Below are positions 1 to 6,867 of a DNA stretch of 7,258 nt, piece after piece (positions within the stretch are counted from its first letter, which is position 1; the number at the start of each line of letters is the position of its first letter). The translations under genes were made by a program, and so were the position numbers. The notes under the pieces are model-generated. The model was given only the letters and a program-made list of their open reading frames with translations, was not told where the DNA came from and searched no databases. Source of the DNA: Candidatus Solibacter sp. (lineage in GTDB: Bacteria; Acidobacteriota; Terriglobia; Bryobacterales; Bryobacteraceae); NCBI GenBank assembly GCA_026394025.1, contig JAPKZC010000892.1, positions 4,240 through 11,497 on the forward strand, written 5' to 3'.

Positions 1-63
1 AGACCTGTTCCTATAACCCCGTCGAGCCCCGATCTGGCTCGTCGCCAGTTGGACTCAGCCCCC
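1..63. other. Left-edge intergenic segment, no supported gene
   Basis: No start codon with a ribosome-binding site and no recognisable RNA gene is visible here. There is a small 6-bp stem (CGAGCC at 23-28 with GGCTCG at 36-41, 7-nt loop) without a T-run. Plus-strand frame 3 is open from the left edge to a TAA at 66-68. It could be the last codons of a gene converging on nrdJ, but 21 codons without a recognisable motif do not support a call. Confidence 0.4.
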
Positions 64-102
64 AATAAAAAAGCTCCCGGACGAAGCCTACAGTCCGGGA
101 GC
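64..102 (-). terminator. Rho-independent terminator of nrdJ
   Basis: A perfect 10-bp inverted repeat (GCTCCCGGAC at 73-82, GTCCGGGAGC at 93-102) encloses a 10-nt loop. Read on the minus strand, the GC-rich stem is followed directly by TTTTTTATT (72 down to 64), the classic hairpin plus U-tract. It begins 40 nt after the nrdJ stop codon at 145-143, so it most likely ends that transcript. The plus-strand side lacks a T-tract, so it should be one-directional. Confidence 0.92.
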
Positions 103-142
103 GTTGCGATTCTCCCACTTCACACTGGTTGGAAAGAAAATT

Positions 143-1540
143 CTAGCTACAGCCACTTGTGCCGCCGCAATTGCCGCACTTGTAGCAACTTCCATTGCGC
201 GTCATGATGGAGCCGCACTCCGAACACAGCGGGGCATCGGTGGTCATGGCGTTGAACGGCAGGTCAATCTGCGGACTGGTTTCCGTGGGACGAAGCGTCA
301 TCGTCTCGCCCACTTCACTTACCGCATACTCCGGACCCAGGAACTTGGCGCCCATCCAGCGGAAGATGTAATCCATGATGGATTTCGCGTAGGGGATCTG
401 CGGATTCCCCGTCCACCCGCTTGGTTCGAAACGCACGTGGGCGAACTTATCCACCAGGAACTTGAACGGCACGCCGTATTGCAGGTTGAAGCTCACCGCC
501 GTGGCGAAAGCGTCCATCAGGCCGGATATCGTCGACCCTTCCTTGGCCATGGTGATGAAGATCTCGCCCGGCGCTCCGTCGTCGTACATGCCCACCGTGA
601 TGTAGCCTTCATGTCCGCCGATGGAGAACTTATGCGTGACGGAGCGGCGCTCGTCGGGCAGCTTACGGCGCACCGGCCGGTAGACCACGCGCTCCACGGG
701 CGGGGCGGCGGCGGCGGCGGCGGTGGCCACGGCGCCGGCGTTCTTCTTCTCGCCTTTGGCGGATCCCGAACTGAGCGGCTGTACCCGCTTGGAGTTGTCG
801 CGGTAGATGGCCACCGCTTTCAAGCCCAGCTTCCAGCTTTCGGTGTAGGCGGTCATGATGTCCTCCACCGTGCACTCTTCCGGCATGTTGATGGTCTTCG
901 AAATAGCGCCGGAGATGAACGGCTGCACCGCCGCCATCATCTTCACGTGGCCCATGTAGTGGATGGAACGCACACCGTTCTGCGGGCGGAAACTGCAATC
1001 GAACACCGGCAAGTGCTCCGCCTTCAATTCGGGCGCGCCCTCAATAGTGCCGCTGGAATCGATGTGGGTGACAATTTTCTCCACCTGCGCCGGCGAGTAG
1101 CCCAGCTTGATGAGGGCCGCGGGGACGGTATTGTTGACGATCTTGATGACACCGCCGCCCACCAGCTTCTTGAACTTGATCAGCGCCAGATCGGGCTCGA
1201 TTCCGGTGGTATCGCAATCCATCATGAAGCCGATGGTGCCGGTGGGCGCGATCACGGTCACCTGTGCATTGCGATAGCCGTTGCGGCGGCCGCTTTCGTA
1301 AGCGTCGTCCCAGCACTGCCGGGCGCCCTGCATCATGGCCGTGGGCACGTGGTGGCCATTGATGCGGTTGACCGCATCGCGGTGCATGCGAATCACTTCG
1401 AGGAATGGCTGCTGGTTGACCGCGTAGCCTTCAAAAGTACCCACCGCTTCGGCAACCCGCGAACTGGTGAGGTAGGCCTGGCCGCACATGATGGCAGAGA
1501 TGGCGCATGGTATCCACGGCGTGCCGGAACGCTTCCACAT
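143..1540 (-). CDS. nrdJ: NrdJ 3' fragment: phosphate loop, TSCPD-like region and C-terminal cysteine cluster
   Basis: The frame is open from 1540, but genuine NrdJ sequence starts only at codon 1504. The first dozen residues are a frame-shifted reading of the 5' half, and no Shine-Dalgarno precedes the ATG at 1540. The fragment holds the PTGTIGF phosphate-binding loop (1246-1226 region), the barrel end around IKFKKLVGGG and the SIHYMGHVKMMAAVQPFISGAISKTINMP-like stretch conserved in B12-dependent RNRs. An alanine/proline-rich linker (six consecutive Ala codons near 704-721) follows, then a C-terminal domain with RSVTHKFSIGGHEGYITVGMY and GEIFITMAKEGSTISGLMDA (TSCPD-like). The last 27 residues contain six cysteines, including CSEC and CYKC pairs. 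This tail probably binds zinc and/or shuttles reducing equivalents to the active site. It has no independent function that I can support. Confidence 0.75.
   Translation of the reverse strand: MWKRSGTPWIPCAISAIMCGQAYLTSSRVAEAVGTFEGYAVNQQPFLEVIRMHRDAVNRINGHHVPTAMMQGARQCWDDAYESGRRNGYRNAQVTVIAPTGTIGFMMDCDTTGIEPDLALIKFKKLVGGGVIKIVNNTVPAALIKLGYSPAQVEKIVTHIDSSGTIEGAPELKAEHLPVFDCSFRPQNGVRSIHYMGHVKMMAAVQPFISGAISKTINMPEECTVEDIMTAYTESWKLGLKAVAIYRDNSKRVQPLSSGSAKGEKKNAGAVATAAAAAAPPVERVVYRPVRRKLPDERRSVTHKFSIGGHEGYITVGMYDDGAPGEIFITMAKEGSTISGLMDAFATAVSFNLQYGVPFKFLVDKFAHVRFEPSGWTGNPQIPYAKSIMDYIFRWMGAKFLGPEYAVSEVGETMTLRPTETSPQIDLPFNAMTTDAPLCSECGSIMTRNGSCYKCGNCGGTSGCS
704..721. repeat. (GGC)6 trinucleotide repeat encoding an alanine run in NrdJ
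   Basis: Six consecutive GGC units on the plus strand read as GCC alanine codons in nrdJ. They lie in an Ala/Pro-rich linker between the catalytic barrel and the C-terminal TSCPD-like domain. Such a repeat is prone to slippage, but changes of whole units would only alter linker length. Confidence 0.8.
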
Positions 1541-2807
1541 CGAACTGGCCGTCTGGTCCGACGAACTTCATGAGATTCAGCGAGGAGAGGTTGCAGGCCG
1601 AATCGTCCAGGAACATGTACTCCGAGCAGGGGTTGGAAGCGTTGATGCGGGCCGTGTTCTTGCAGGGATGCCAACGGTTGACCGTGGTATCGAACTGCAT
1701 CCCGGGGTCGCCGCACTGGTGCGTCGCTTCGGCGATCTGCCGCATCAGGTCCTGCGCCTTGTGACGCTTCACGGGTTGGCCGGTGGAGACAGATTTGGTC
1801 CACCAATCCTCACCCCGGCTGGCGGCTTCCATGAAATCGTCGGTCGCGCGCACGCTGTTGTTCGCGTTCTGGAAGAAGATCGAACTGTACGCTTCGCCAT
1901 CGAGCGAGGCATCGTAGCCCGCCTCCACCAGCGTGTACGCCTTCTTCTCTTCCTTCGCCTTGCACCAGATGAACTTGTCCACATCGGGATGATCCACGTT
2001 GAGGATCACCATTTTCGCCGCGCGCCGCGTCTTGCCGCCACTCTTGATGACGCCGGCGAAAGCGTCGAACCCCTTCATGAAACTCAGCGGCCCGCTGGCA
2101 CGCCCGCCGCCCGAGAGGATGGCGTCTTCTTCCCGTAACGCGGAGAGGTTGGAACCGGTGCCGGAACCCCACTTGAACAGCATGCCTTCCGTCTTGGCCA
2201 GGTCGAGAATGGATTCGAGCGAGTCCTTGACGCTCACGATAAAGCAGGCCGAGCACTGCGGGCGCGCCACGCCTTCGAGTTTGGTGACGCGGCCCTGCTG
2301 CTCGTCGTAGATCCAGCCGTAGCCGCGGGTTTCCTTGACGCCGACGTTGAACCACACCGGGGAATTGAAGCAGGCCTTCTGGGTGAGCATCAGGTGGGCC
2401 AGTTCCATGCGGAAATTCTCCCCATCCTGGGCGGTCTTGAAGTAGCCGTCCTTCTTTCCCCAATCCGCGATCGAATCCACCACACGCTGCACAAGTTGCG
2501 CCACCGAGGTCTCGCGGTCGGGAGACCCAAGTTTGCCGTGGAAATACTTGCTGGCGACGATGTTGGTGGCGGTCTGCGACCAGTCCACCGGCATTTCGAC
2601 GTCGCGCTGCTCAAATATCACCGAACCTTTGTCATTGCCGATAGAGGCGGTGCGCGTTTCCCACTGGATCTCGTCGTACGGCGTCTTACCGGCTTCCAGT
2701 TTGGAGGTAAAGTACCGCGGGAAGGGGATTCCCGTCTTGGTTTGTTGAGGGTCTTCAGTCTTCAATAGTGCCATTCTCGCACTCAAATCAACAGACAGTT
2801 GTCCCAT
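1431..2807 (-). CDS. nrdJ: NrdJ 5' fragment: N-terminal and catalytic part, truncated by the frameshift
   Basis: This is the portion translatable from the preferred start: 434 genuine residues, then 24 frame-shifted residues to a stop at 1431. The N-terminal ~180 residues form the vitamin-B12-type RNR N-terminal region (KACFNSPVWFNVG). They are followed by the first redox cysteine in CSACF (Cys188). The segment with KWGSGTGSNLS and GGGRASGPLSFMKGFDAFAG is typical of class II enzymes. The active-site NPCSE gives Asn392, thiyl-radical Cys394 and Glu396, and Cys405 in DDSACNLSSLNL would be the second redox partner. All expected catalytic residues are therefore present. The fragment ends before the phosphate-binding loop and half of the 10-stranded barrel, so this polypeptide alone should be inactive. 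Residue roles come from knowledge of Thermotoga and E. coli RNRs; the motifs themselves are seen directly. Confidence 0.8.
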   Translation of the reverse strand: MGQLSVDLSARMALLKTEDPQQTKTGIPFPRYFTSKLEAGKTPYDEIQWETRTASIGNDKGSVIFEQRDVEMPVDWSQTATNIVASKYFHGKLGSPDRETSVAQLVQRVVDSIADWGKKDGYFKTAQDGENFRMELAHLMLTQKACFNSPVWFNVGVKETRGYGWIYDEQQGRVTKLEGVARPQCSACFIVSVKDSLESILDLAKTEGMLFKWGSGTGSNLSALREEDAILSGGGRASGPLSFMKGFDAFAGVIKSGGKTRRAAKMVILNVDHPDVDKFIWCKAKEEKKAYTLVEAGYDASLDGEAYSSIFFQNANNSVRATDDFMEAASRGEDWWTKSVSTGQPVKRHKAQDLMRQIAEATHQCGDPGMQFDTTVNRWHPCKNTARINASNPCSEYMFLDDSACNLSSLNLMKFVGPDGQFDVEAFRHAVDTMRHLCHHVRPGLPHQFAGCRSGGYF

Positions 2808-2820
2808 CAGCCTCTCCAAT
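2808..2820 (-). promoter_or_regulatory. nrdJ ribosome-binding site
   Basis: GGAGAGG (2817-2811) lies just upstream of ATG 2807. Its GGAG core has a 6-nt spacing. This decides for ATG 2807 over the in-frame TTG at 2819, which would lie on top of the site. Confidence 0.7.
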
Positions 2821-2859
2821 TCCGGGATTCCTACGTGGGGGAACGCCTTCGTAATAGTG

Positions 2860-2875
2860 CCCCAATATGTAGTGG
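2860..2875. promoter_or_regulatory. NrdR-box-like operator, site 1
   Basis: The 16-bp segment has the core CAATATGTAG (2863-2872). It fits the NrdR consensus acaCwAtATaTwGtgt at about 12 of 16 positions, including 9 of the 10 core positions. NrdR is the ATP/dATP-sensing repressor of RNR genes and usually binds two such boxes near the promoter. Its position upstream of nrdJ and its pairing with site 2 support the call. The match was counted by eye and not scored with a matrix. Confidence 0.45.
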
Positions 2876-2885
2876 TACGTCAAGA

Positions 2886-2891
2886 ATTATA
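2886..2891 (-). promoter_or_regulatory. Candidate -10 element of the nrdJ promoter
   Basis: A perfect TATAAT is read on the minus strand about 80 bp upstream of ATG 2807. It would give a leader of roughly 70 nt. No good -35 is present at 17 bp spacing, so the assignment rests on the -10, the AT-rich setting and the overlap with the NrdR-like boxes. Confidence 0.35.
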
Positions 2892-2905
2892 TGTCCATAT
2901 GGTGT
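2890..2905. promoter_or_regulatory. NrdR-box-like operator, site 2 (weaker)
   Basis: Only one half-site is good: the right half reads ATATGGTGT, and about 9 of 16 consensus positions match overall. Its centre is 30 bp from that of site 1, close to the three helical turns usual for tandem NrdR boxes. It overlaps the edge of the TATAAT-like -10 of nrdJ, where repressor binding would block transcription. Confidence 0.3.
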
Positions 2906-2960
2906 CTTAGGGTTACGGGTGCAACGTTCGGAATGTTACGTTTTGATTGTCAATACTTGA

Positions 2961-2976
2961 GTTTTTCGCGAAAAAC
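2961..2976. repeat. Perfect 16-bp palindrome in the nrdJ/permease divergent region
   Basis: GTTTTTCGCGAAAAAC is fully self-complementary with no spacer. It lies about 130 bp upstream of the permease start and 150 bp upstream of the nrdJ start. The two-fold symmetry and intergenic position suggest an operator for a dimeric regulator, whose identity I cannot assign. Confidence 0.6.
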
Positions 2977-2981
2977 CTGCA

Positions 2982-3010
2982 CGTTTGCGGTCGCCGGATT
3001 CCCGCAAACG
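2982..3010. repeat. 9-bp inverted repeat (stem-loop) upstream of the permease
   Basis: CGTTTGCGG (2982-2990) pairs perfectly with CCGCAAACG (3002-3010) across an 11-nt loop. It is 5 bp from the 16-bp palindrome. No U-tract follows on the plus strand, so it is not a standard terminator in that direction. On the minus strand a run of five Ts comes only after about six bases, which is a poor terminator fit. It could be an operator or a leader structure of the permease mRNA. Confidence 0.5.
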
Positions 3011-3103
3011 AACACCACCGGCGGCTGCTGTTTGGGCTAAGCTGTCAGTTCCAAAGACATTGCCCAAAATGCACCCTGGCATGACGCATGCAAACAGGCT
3101 GAC

Positions 3104-5539
3104 ATGGGACTCTGGTCCGATGCCCGCTTCGCCCTTCGGCAGCTTCGCAAGGCTCCCGGATTCACCTCGATCGTAATCGCCACCCTGGCCCTCTGCATCG
3201 GGGTGAACACGGCAGTTTTCAGCGTTCTGGACGCGGTTCTGCTGCGCGGTGCGCCGTACCCGGAGCCAGACCGTCTCGCCGCGGTGGTCACTGCCTCCCC
3301 TGGCGGCGGCGCCGAGAGTATCAATACCGCGCAGACCGGCGCCCTGTTCGAAACGGTTCGCGACCACGTCCCCGGCCTGGATGTTGCAGCCCACGGCTGG
3401 CCGGGCGGCGCCAACTTTGCGGGCAACGATCGCCCGGAGTATATCCAGCAGCAGCGCGTCTCGGCGGGATACTTCCGGGTGCTGGGCGTGGCCCCGCGGA
3501 TCGGCCGCGAATTCAACCGCCAGGAGGACGTTCCCCAGGGCATGGCCGTCGCCATTTTGAGTCATGCCTTCTGGCAGCGGGCCTTCCAGGGCGACCCCAC
3601 CGTGCCCGGCCGCGCCATCAGCCTGCGCGGCGAGGAGTTCACGGTGGTCGGCATCATGCCTCGCGATTTCCGCACCACCTCCCCGGTGGATGTCTGGACA
3701 CCTCTGCGGCCGACCCGGGACGGTGAAGGCGTCGGAACCAACTACGGAGTGATCGCGCGCCTGCGTCCGGGCGTGGGCTGGGCGCAAGCGGGGGAGCAGT
3801 TGCGTTCGCTCAGCCAGGCGCTGAATGCCGGCTCGGAGTTCTCCCGGGCGGGGAAAAATCTCGAAGAGCGCATCATCCCGCTCGAAACCGGCGTGACGCG
3901 GGGTGTACGCTCCGAACTGCTGCTGACCTGGGCCGCCGTCCTGCTGGTGCTGCTGATTGGCTGTGTAAACATCGCGGGACTTCTGTTAGCGCGATCCGGC
4001 ACACGCGGCCGCGAGATCGCCACACGGATGGCGCTGGGCGGAAGCCGCGGGGCCATCGTGCGCCAATTGCTCATGGAGAGCGTGCTGCTCGCGCTGGGCG
4101 GCGGCATCGTGGGCATCGGCGTGGGCGGCTTCGCGCTGGACTGGCTCAAGCAACTGGGCGCGGAGAAGAACCAGCTCTGGTACCCCATCGATCTGGACGC
4201 GCGTGTACTCGCCGTGATGCTGAGCGTCGCGCTGCTCACCAGCCTGCTGTTCGGCCTGGTGCCGGCGCTGCACACCAGCCGGCTGGACATCCGCGGCGTG
4301 CTCAACGAAGCCGGCCGGGGCATCGCGGGTGGGCGCGGCCGCTGGACTCGCGGCGCGCTGGTGGCCACCGAGGTGGCGCTCAGCCTGGTGCTGTTGATCG
4401 GCGCCGGGCTCATGTTGCGCACGCTCGTCTGGCTCAACGGCCTCAATCCGGGCTTCGACACGCGCAACGTCGTCGCCGCCGAGGCTTCGTTACAGGATGC
4501 GCGCTACCAGACGTCGGCGGCGGTCAACCGGCTCTACACCCAGACCCTGGAGCGCATGCGGCGCATTCCGGGTGTGCAATCCGCCGCGGTGGCGCTGACG
4601 CTACCCTACGAGCAACCGTTGAATAACGGATTTCGCGCGCTGGATGGCACGGACCGGGAACAACAAATCGGCGAAGTAGTCTACGCCACGGCCGGCTACT
4701 TCGAGACCATGCGAATCCCGCTGGTGGCGGGCCGCGGGCTGCGCGATTCCGATACCGCCGGGAGCGCCAAGATCGTGGTAGTGAGCCGGTCGCTCGCCGC
4801 CAGGTATTTCGCCCGGGGCGGCGCGGTGGGGCGGCATGTGGACCTAGGCGGCGGCAGCCGCGAAATCGTCGGCATTTGCGGCGACGTGCAACAACACAGC
4901 GGCATCACATCGGAGGGCGGGCCGCTCTCGATTGAGCCGACCCTATACGTTCCGGCAAGCCAGACCAAAGACGGCTTTCTGCAAACGGTCCACATCTGGT
5001 TTTCGCCCAAGTGGGTGATCCGCACCAGCGGCCCCACGGCCAACCTCAGCGGGCAAATCCGTGCCGCGGTGACCGATGTCGATCCGAAATTGCCTGTCGC
5101 CCAGTTCCGCACGGTGGATCAACTGCGCAACGTGCAGACGGGCAGCCAGCGCTACCTCGCGGCGCCGTTCTCCATTCCGGCCGGCCTTGCGCTCCTGCTG
5201 GCGGCGGTCGGCCTGTACGGCATGATCTCGCAATCCATTGCGCAGCGCAGGCACGAGATCGGCATCCGGCTGGCGTTGGGGGCCACCGCGCGGCAGACCA
5301 TCGCCGGCGTGATGCGGCCCGGACTCCTGCTCTCGATTGCGGGAATTGGTGCGGGGCTCGGCATGTCGCTGGTCGCGGTGCGATACCTGCGGAGTATGCT
5401 GTGGGGCGTGCGCGAGACGGACCCCGTCACCTTCGTGGCGACCGCCGCGATTCTGCTGGCGGTAGCCGCGCTCTCCAGCCTGGCGCCCGCCCTGCGCATT
5501 CTACGCATGGACCCGGCGGAGACGTTGCGCAACGAATAG
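3104..5539 (+). CDS. ADOP-family (MacB/FtsX-like) orphan ABC transporter permease
   Basis: This 811-residue inner-membrane protein has the duplicated MacB-type permease architecture. The N-terminal signature WSDARFALRQLRKAPGF leads into TM1 (~21-44) and the NTAVFSVLDAVLLR motif typical of ADOP proteins. A periplasmic MacB-like core domain follows (~45-265), with 'VLGVAPRIGREF' and 'VVGIMPRDF' motifs. Then come an FtsX block with TMs near 271-297, 320-346 and 367-390, a second TM1-like helix (~416-443), a second periplasmic domain (~445-680) and a second FtsX block (TMs near 685-710, 736-762 and 772-800). It ends in the characteristic MDPAETLRNE. Length is normal for the family and both halves are complete. 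The start is fixed by the family N-terminus; the upstream AGG (3096-3098) is only a weak ribosome-binding site. No ATPase gene and no PadR-type regulator, a common companion, are in the window. The substrate is unknown; related permeases drive macrolide or peptide efflux or mechanotransmission. Confidence 0.92.
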   Translation: MGLWSDARFALRQLRKAPGFTSIVIATLALCIGVNTAVFSVLDAVLLRGAPYPEPDRLAAVVTASPGGGAESINTAQTGALFETVRDHVPGLDVAAHGWPGGANFAGNDRPEYIQQQRVSAGYFRVLGVAPRIGREFNRQEDVPQGMAVAILSHAFWQRAFQGDPTVPGRAISLRGEEFTVVGIMPRDFRTTSPVDVWTPLRPTRDGEGVGTNYGVIARLRPGVGWAQAGEQLRSLSQALNAGSEFSRAGKNLEERIIPLETGVTRGVRSELLLTWAAVLLVLLIGCVNIAGLLLARSGTRGREIATRMALGGSRGAIVRQLLMESVLLALGGGIVGIGVGGFALDWLKQLGAEKNQLWYPIDLDARVLAVMLSVALLTSLLFGLVPALHTSRLDIRGVLNEAGRGIAGGRGRWTRGALVATEVALSLVLLIGAGLMLRTLVWLNGLNPGFDTRNVVAAEASLQDARYQTSAAVNRLYTQTLERMRRIPGVQSAAVALTLPYEQPLNNGFRALDGTDREQQIGEVVYATAGYFETMRIPLVAGRGLRDSDTAGSAKIVVVSRSLAARYFARGGAVGRHVDLGGGSREIVGICGDVQQHSGITSEGGPLSIEPTLYVPASQTKDGFLQTVHIWFSPKWVIRTSGPTANLSGQIRAAVTDVDPKLPVAQFRTVDQLRNVQTGSQRYLAAPFSIPAGLALLLAAVGLYGMISQSIAQRRHEIGIRLALGATARQTIAGVMRPGLLLSIAGIGAGLGMSLVAVRYLRSMLWGVRETDPVTFVATAAILLAVAALSSLAPALRILRMDPAETLRNE

Positions 5540-5546
5540 TGCCTCT

Positions 5547-6839
5547 CTACGGCATCCCCTCGATTGCCGGCAGCAGATCCCCCGTCAGGCGCAGCACGCT
5601 CCACCGCGCTTTCTCCACCGCGTACTGCGCATCGTAAAACGCCATCCACTTGCCGTTCTCTACAACCCGCGCCTCTTCCACCTGGCGCAGCGTGAGCCGT
5701 CCCTCCTGCATCTGCGCCAGATTCACCGACAGTTGCTCACGCGCCACCTCCAGATCCAGCCGCGCCACCTCCGCCGCCATTCCGGCCTTCTTCACTTCGC
5801 GGAACGATTGCTGCAAATCCGCGCTGATCTGGTTGCGCGCGCTGTTCAATTGAACCCGCAGGCGCGAAATCTCGGTCTCCGTCTGCGACATCTGCGCCTT
5901 GATTCCCGGTCCGGCGAATACCGGCACCTGGAACGACATCCCAATCTGCCCGTTGTGCCGCTGGAACTTCTGGAAGTAGTCCTCGTAGTGATTGAATTTG
6001 GCGAACAGTCCGTACTGCGCCACCAGGTCCACACGCGGCAAACGCGATGCCTTCTCGCCGCGCATCTCCAGGCCCTTGGCGGCGATCTGCGATTGCAGTT
6101 TGCGCAACTCCTTGTTGGCCTCCAGCGCCGCCTGCACCGCCTGCTCTTCGGATTCCGGCAGCGCCGGCGCGGACCGCTGTTCCGCCGCCGGGCGCACACG
6201 GTCGTCCGCCGAGAACCCCACCGCGATGCCGAGCGCCGTTTCCGCATTGGCCTGGTCTCCCTCCAGCGCTGCGGCCAGTTGCCGCGCCCGCGCCACTTGG
6301 AGCGCCGCCTGCTTCTCCGCCAGCGGCAGGGCCCGCCCTTCCTTCACCAGCGCTTGAATCGTCGCCAGTACGTTTTGCAGGCTTTCCGCGTCCTTGCGAG
6401 CCAGCGTGACCACCCGCGCCGCGCGTTCCGCATCCAGGTATAACGACGCGGTTCGGTAAGCCACCTCGTCGCGTTTGCCGGCCACCTCGAAGCCGGCGCC
6501 GCGTACCTGCTCCTTGGCCTGCGCCACCGCGTAACTCTGCTGGCGATTGAACAGGAACTGCGTCGCGTGCGCCTGCACAATGCTCGGCGCCGAGCCTTCG
6601 ATGCTCATCGGAAACCCGTTGCTGTACGCCAGGCCGCTGCCCACCGTGACCCGCGGCGCGAACGGGTCCTTCGCCACTTGTACCCCGTGCCGCGCGCTTT
6701 CCTCGCCCAGTCGCGCCAACGTCATGTCGGGATTCTGCGTCACCGCCCGACCCACCGCCTCGCGCAGCGTCATGGGATGAATCTCGGCGTGCAGACGGAA
6801 ACACAGGGCAATACTAAAGAAGACCGCTCGGTTCACCAT
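5547..6839 (-). CDS. TolC-family outer membrane efflux protein
   Basis: This 430-residue protein is predicted to be the trimeric outer-membrane/periplasmic tunnel of a tripartite efflux or type I secretion system. It begins with a Sec signal peptide (MVNRAVFFSIALCFRLHA, likely cut after Ala18). The mature start TLREAVGRAVTQNPDMTLA is a typical outer-membrane-efflux repeat opening. Two long alpha-helical OEP repeats follow, roughly residues 24-205 and 225-410. A strand segment near the middle (VDLVAQYGLFAKFNHYEDY and GQIGMSFQVPVFAGPGIKAQ) matches the family pattern, and the C-terminal helix closes with the LRLTGDLLPAIEG-like ending. There is no lipobox. An upstream in-frame start at 6911 would bury the signal peptide behind an Arg-rich leader, so ATG 6839 is chosen. 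AAGGA abuts that ATG, so GTG 6836 is a possible alternative. No adaptor or pump gene adjoins it, so the partner is unknown. It converges on the permease with a 7-bp gap. Confidence 0.9.
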   Translation of the reverse strand: MVNRAVFFSIALCFRLHAEIHPMTLREAVGRAVTQNPDMTLARLGEESARHGVQVAKDPFAPRVTVGSGLAYSNGFPMSIEGSAPSIVQAHATQFLFNRQQSYAVAQAKEQVRGAGFEVAGKRDEVAYRTASLYLDAERAARVVTLARKDAESLQNVLATIQALVKEGRALPLAEKQAALQVARARQLAAALEGDQANAETALGIAVGFSADDRVRPAAEQRSAPALPESEEQAVQAALEANKELRKLQSQIAAKGLEMRGEKASRLPRVDLVAQYGLFAKFNHYEDYFQKFQRHNGQIGMSFQVPVFAGPGIKAQMSQTETEISRLRVQLNSARNQISADLQQSFREVKKAGMAAEVARLDLEVAREQLSVNLAQMQEGRLTLRQVEEARVVENGKWMAFYDAQYAVEKARWSVLRLTGDLLPAIEGMP

Positions 6840-6867
6840 TCCTTGATTGTAAGCAGACAACCTGGGG

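Larger units (their letters stand above)
143..2807 (-). pseudogene. nrdJ: Adenosylcobalamin-dependent (class II) ribonucleotide reductase, disrupted by internal deletion and frameshift
   Basis: Class II ribonucleotide reductases use adenosylcobalamin to make a thiyl radical that reduces ribonucleotides to deoxyribonucleotides, in the cytoplasm and independently of oxygen. The two halves of the protein lie in different frames. The 5' frame reads correctly to Met434 (codon 1508-1506), and the family sequence resumes one base out of phase at the Ala codon 1504-1502. By comparison with remembered NrdJ proteins such as that of Streptomyces, about 55 residues are missing between 'FRHAVDTM' and 'AISAIMCGQAY', including the conserved R-x-LG-x-GYANLG-like barrel segment. 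The remaining coding sequence is intact, about 434 + 453 residues of an expected ~940. Start ATG 2807 is preferred over the in-frame TTG at 2819 because GGAGAGG (2817-2811) sits just upstream of it. The gene stands alone and ends at a strong terminator. The break is either a recent real lesion or an assembly error. Confidence 0.9.

Noticed and set aside
23..41. Small hairpin at the left edge as a possible terminator or tRNA fragment
   Set aside because: It has only 6 bp and no T-run, and the flanks do not fit a T-arm or acceptor stem.
1431..1540. Programmed ribosomal frameshift or intein/intron site in nrdJ
   Set aside because: A frameshift alone cannot restore the ~55 missing residues, and no slippery heptamer with a downstream structure is evident. 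No inserted sequence is present; material is missing, not added.
104..1573. 489-codon open frame on the plus strand opposite nrdJ
   Set aside because: Its translation is low in recognisable motifs and rich in His/Arg/Gly, as expected for the antisense of a GC-rich coding sequence. It has no ribosome-binding site, starts inside the terminator region and lies fully over clear NrdJ homology.
2808..3000. Cobalamin riboswitch upstream of the B12-dependent reductase
   Set aside because: No B12-box (GCCACTG-like) is present on the nrdJ strand, and the leader from the candidate promoter is only about 70 nt, too short for this riboswitch class.
2936..3787. 283-codon minus-strand frame over the start of the permease and the intergenic region
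   Set aside because: It has no family motif and overlaps strong ADOP homology on the other strand. It is a composition-driven shadow.
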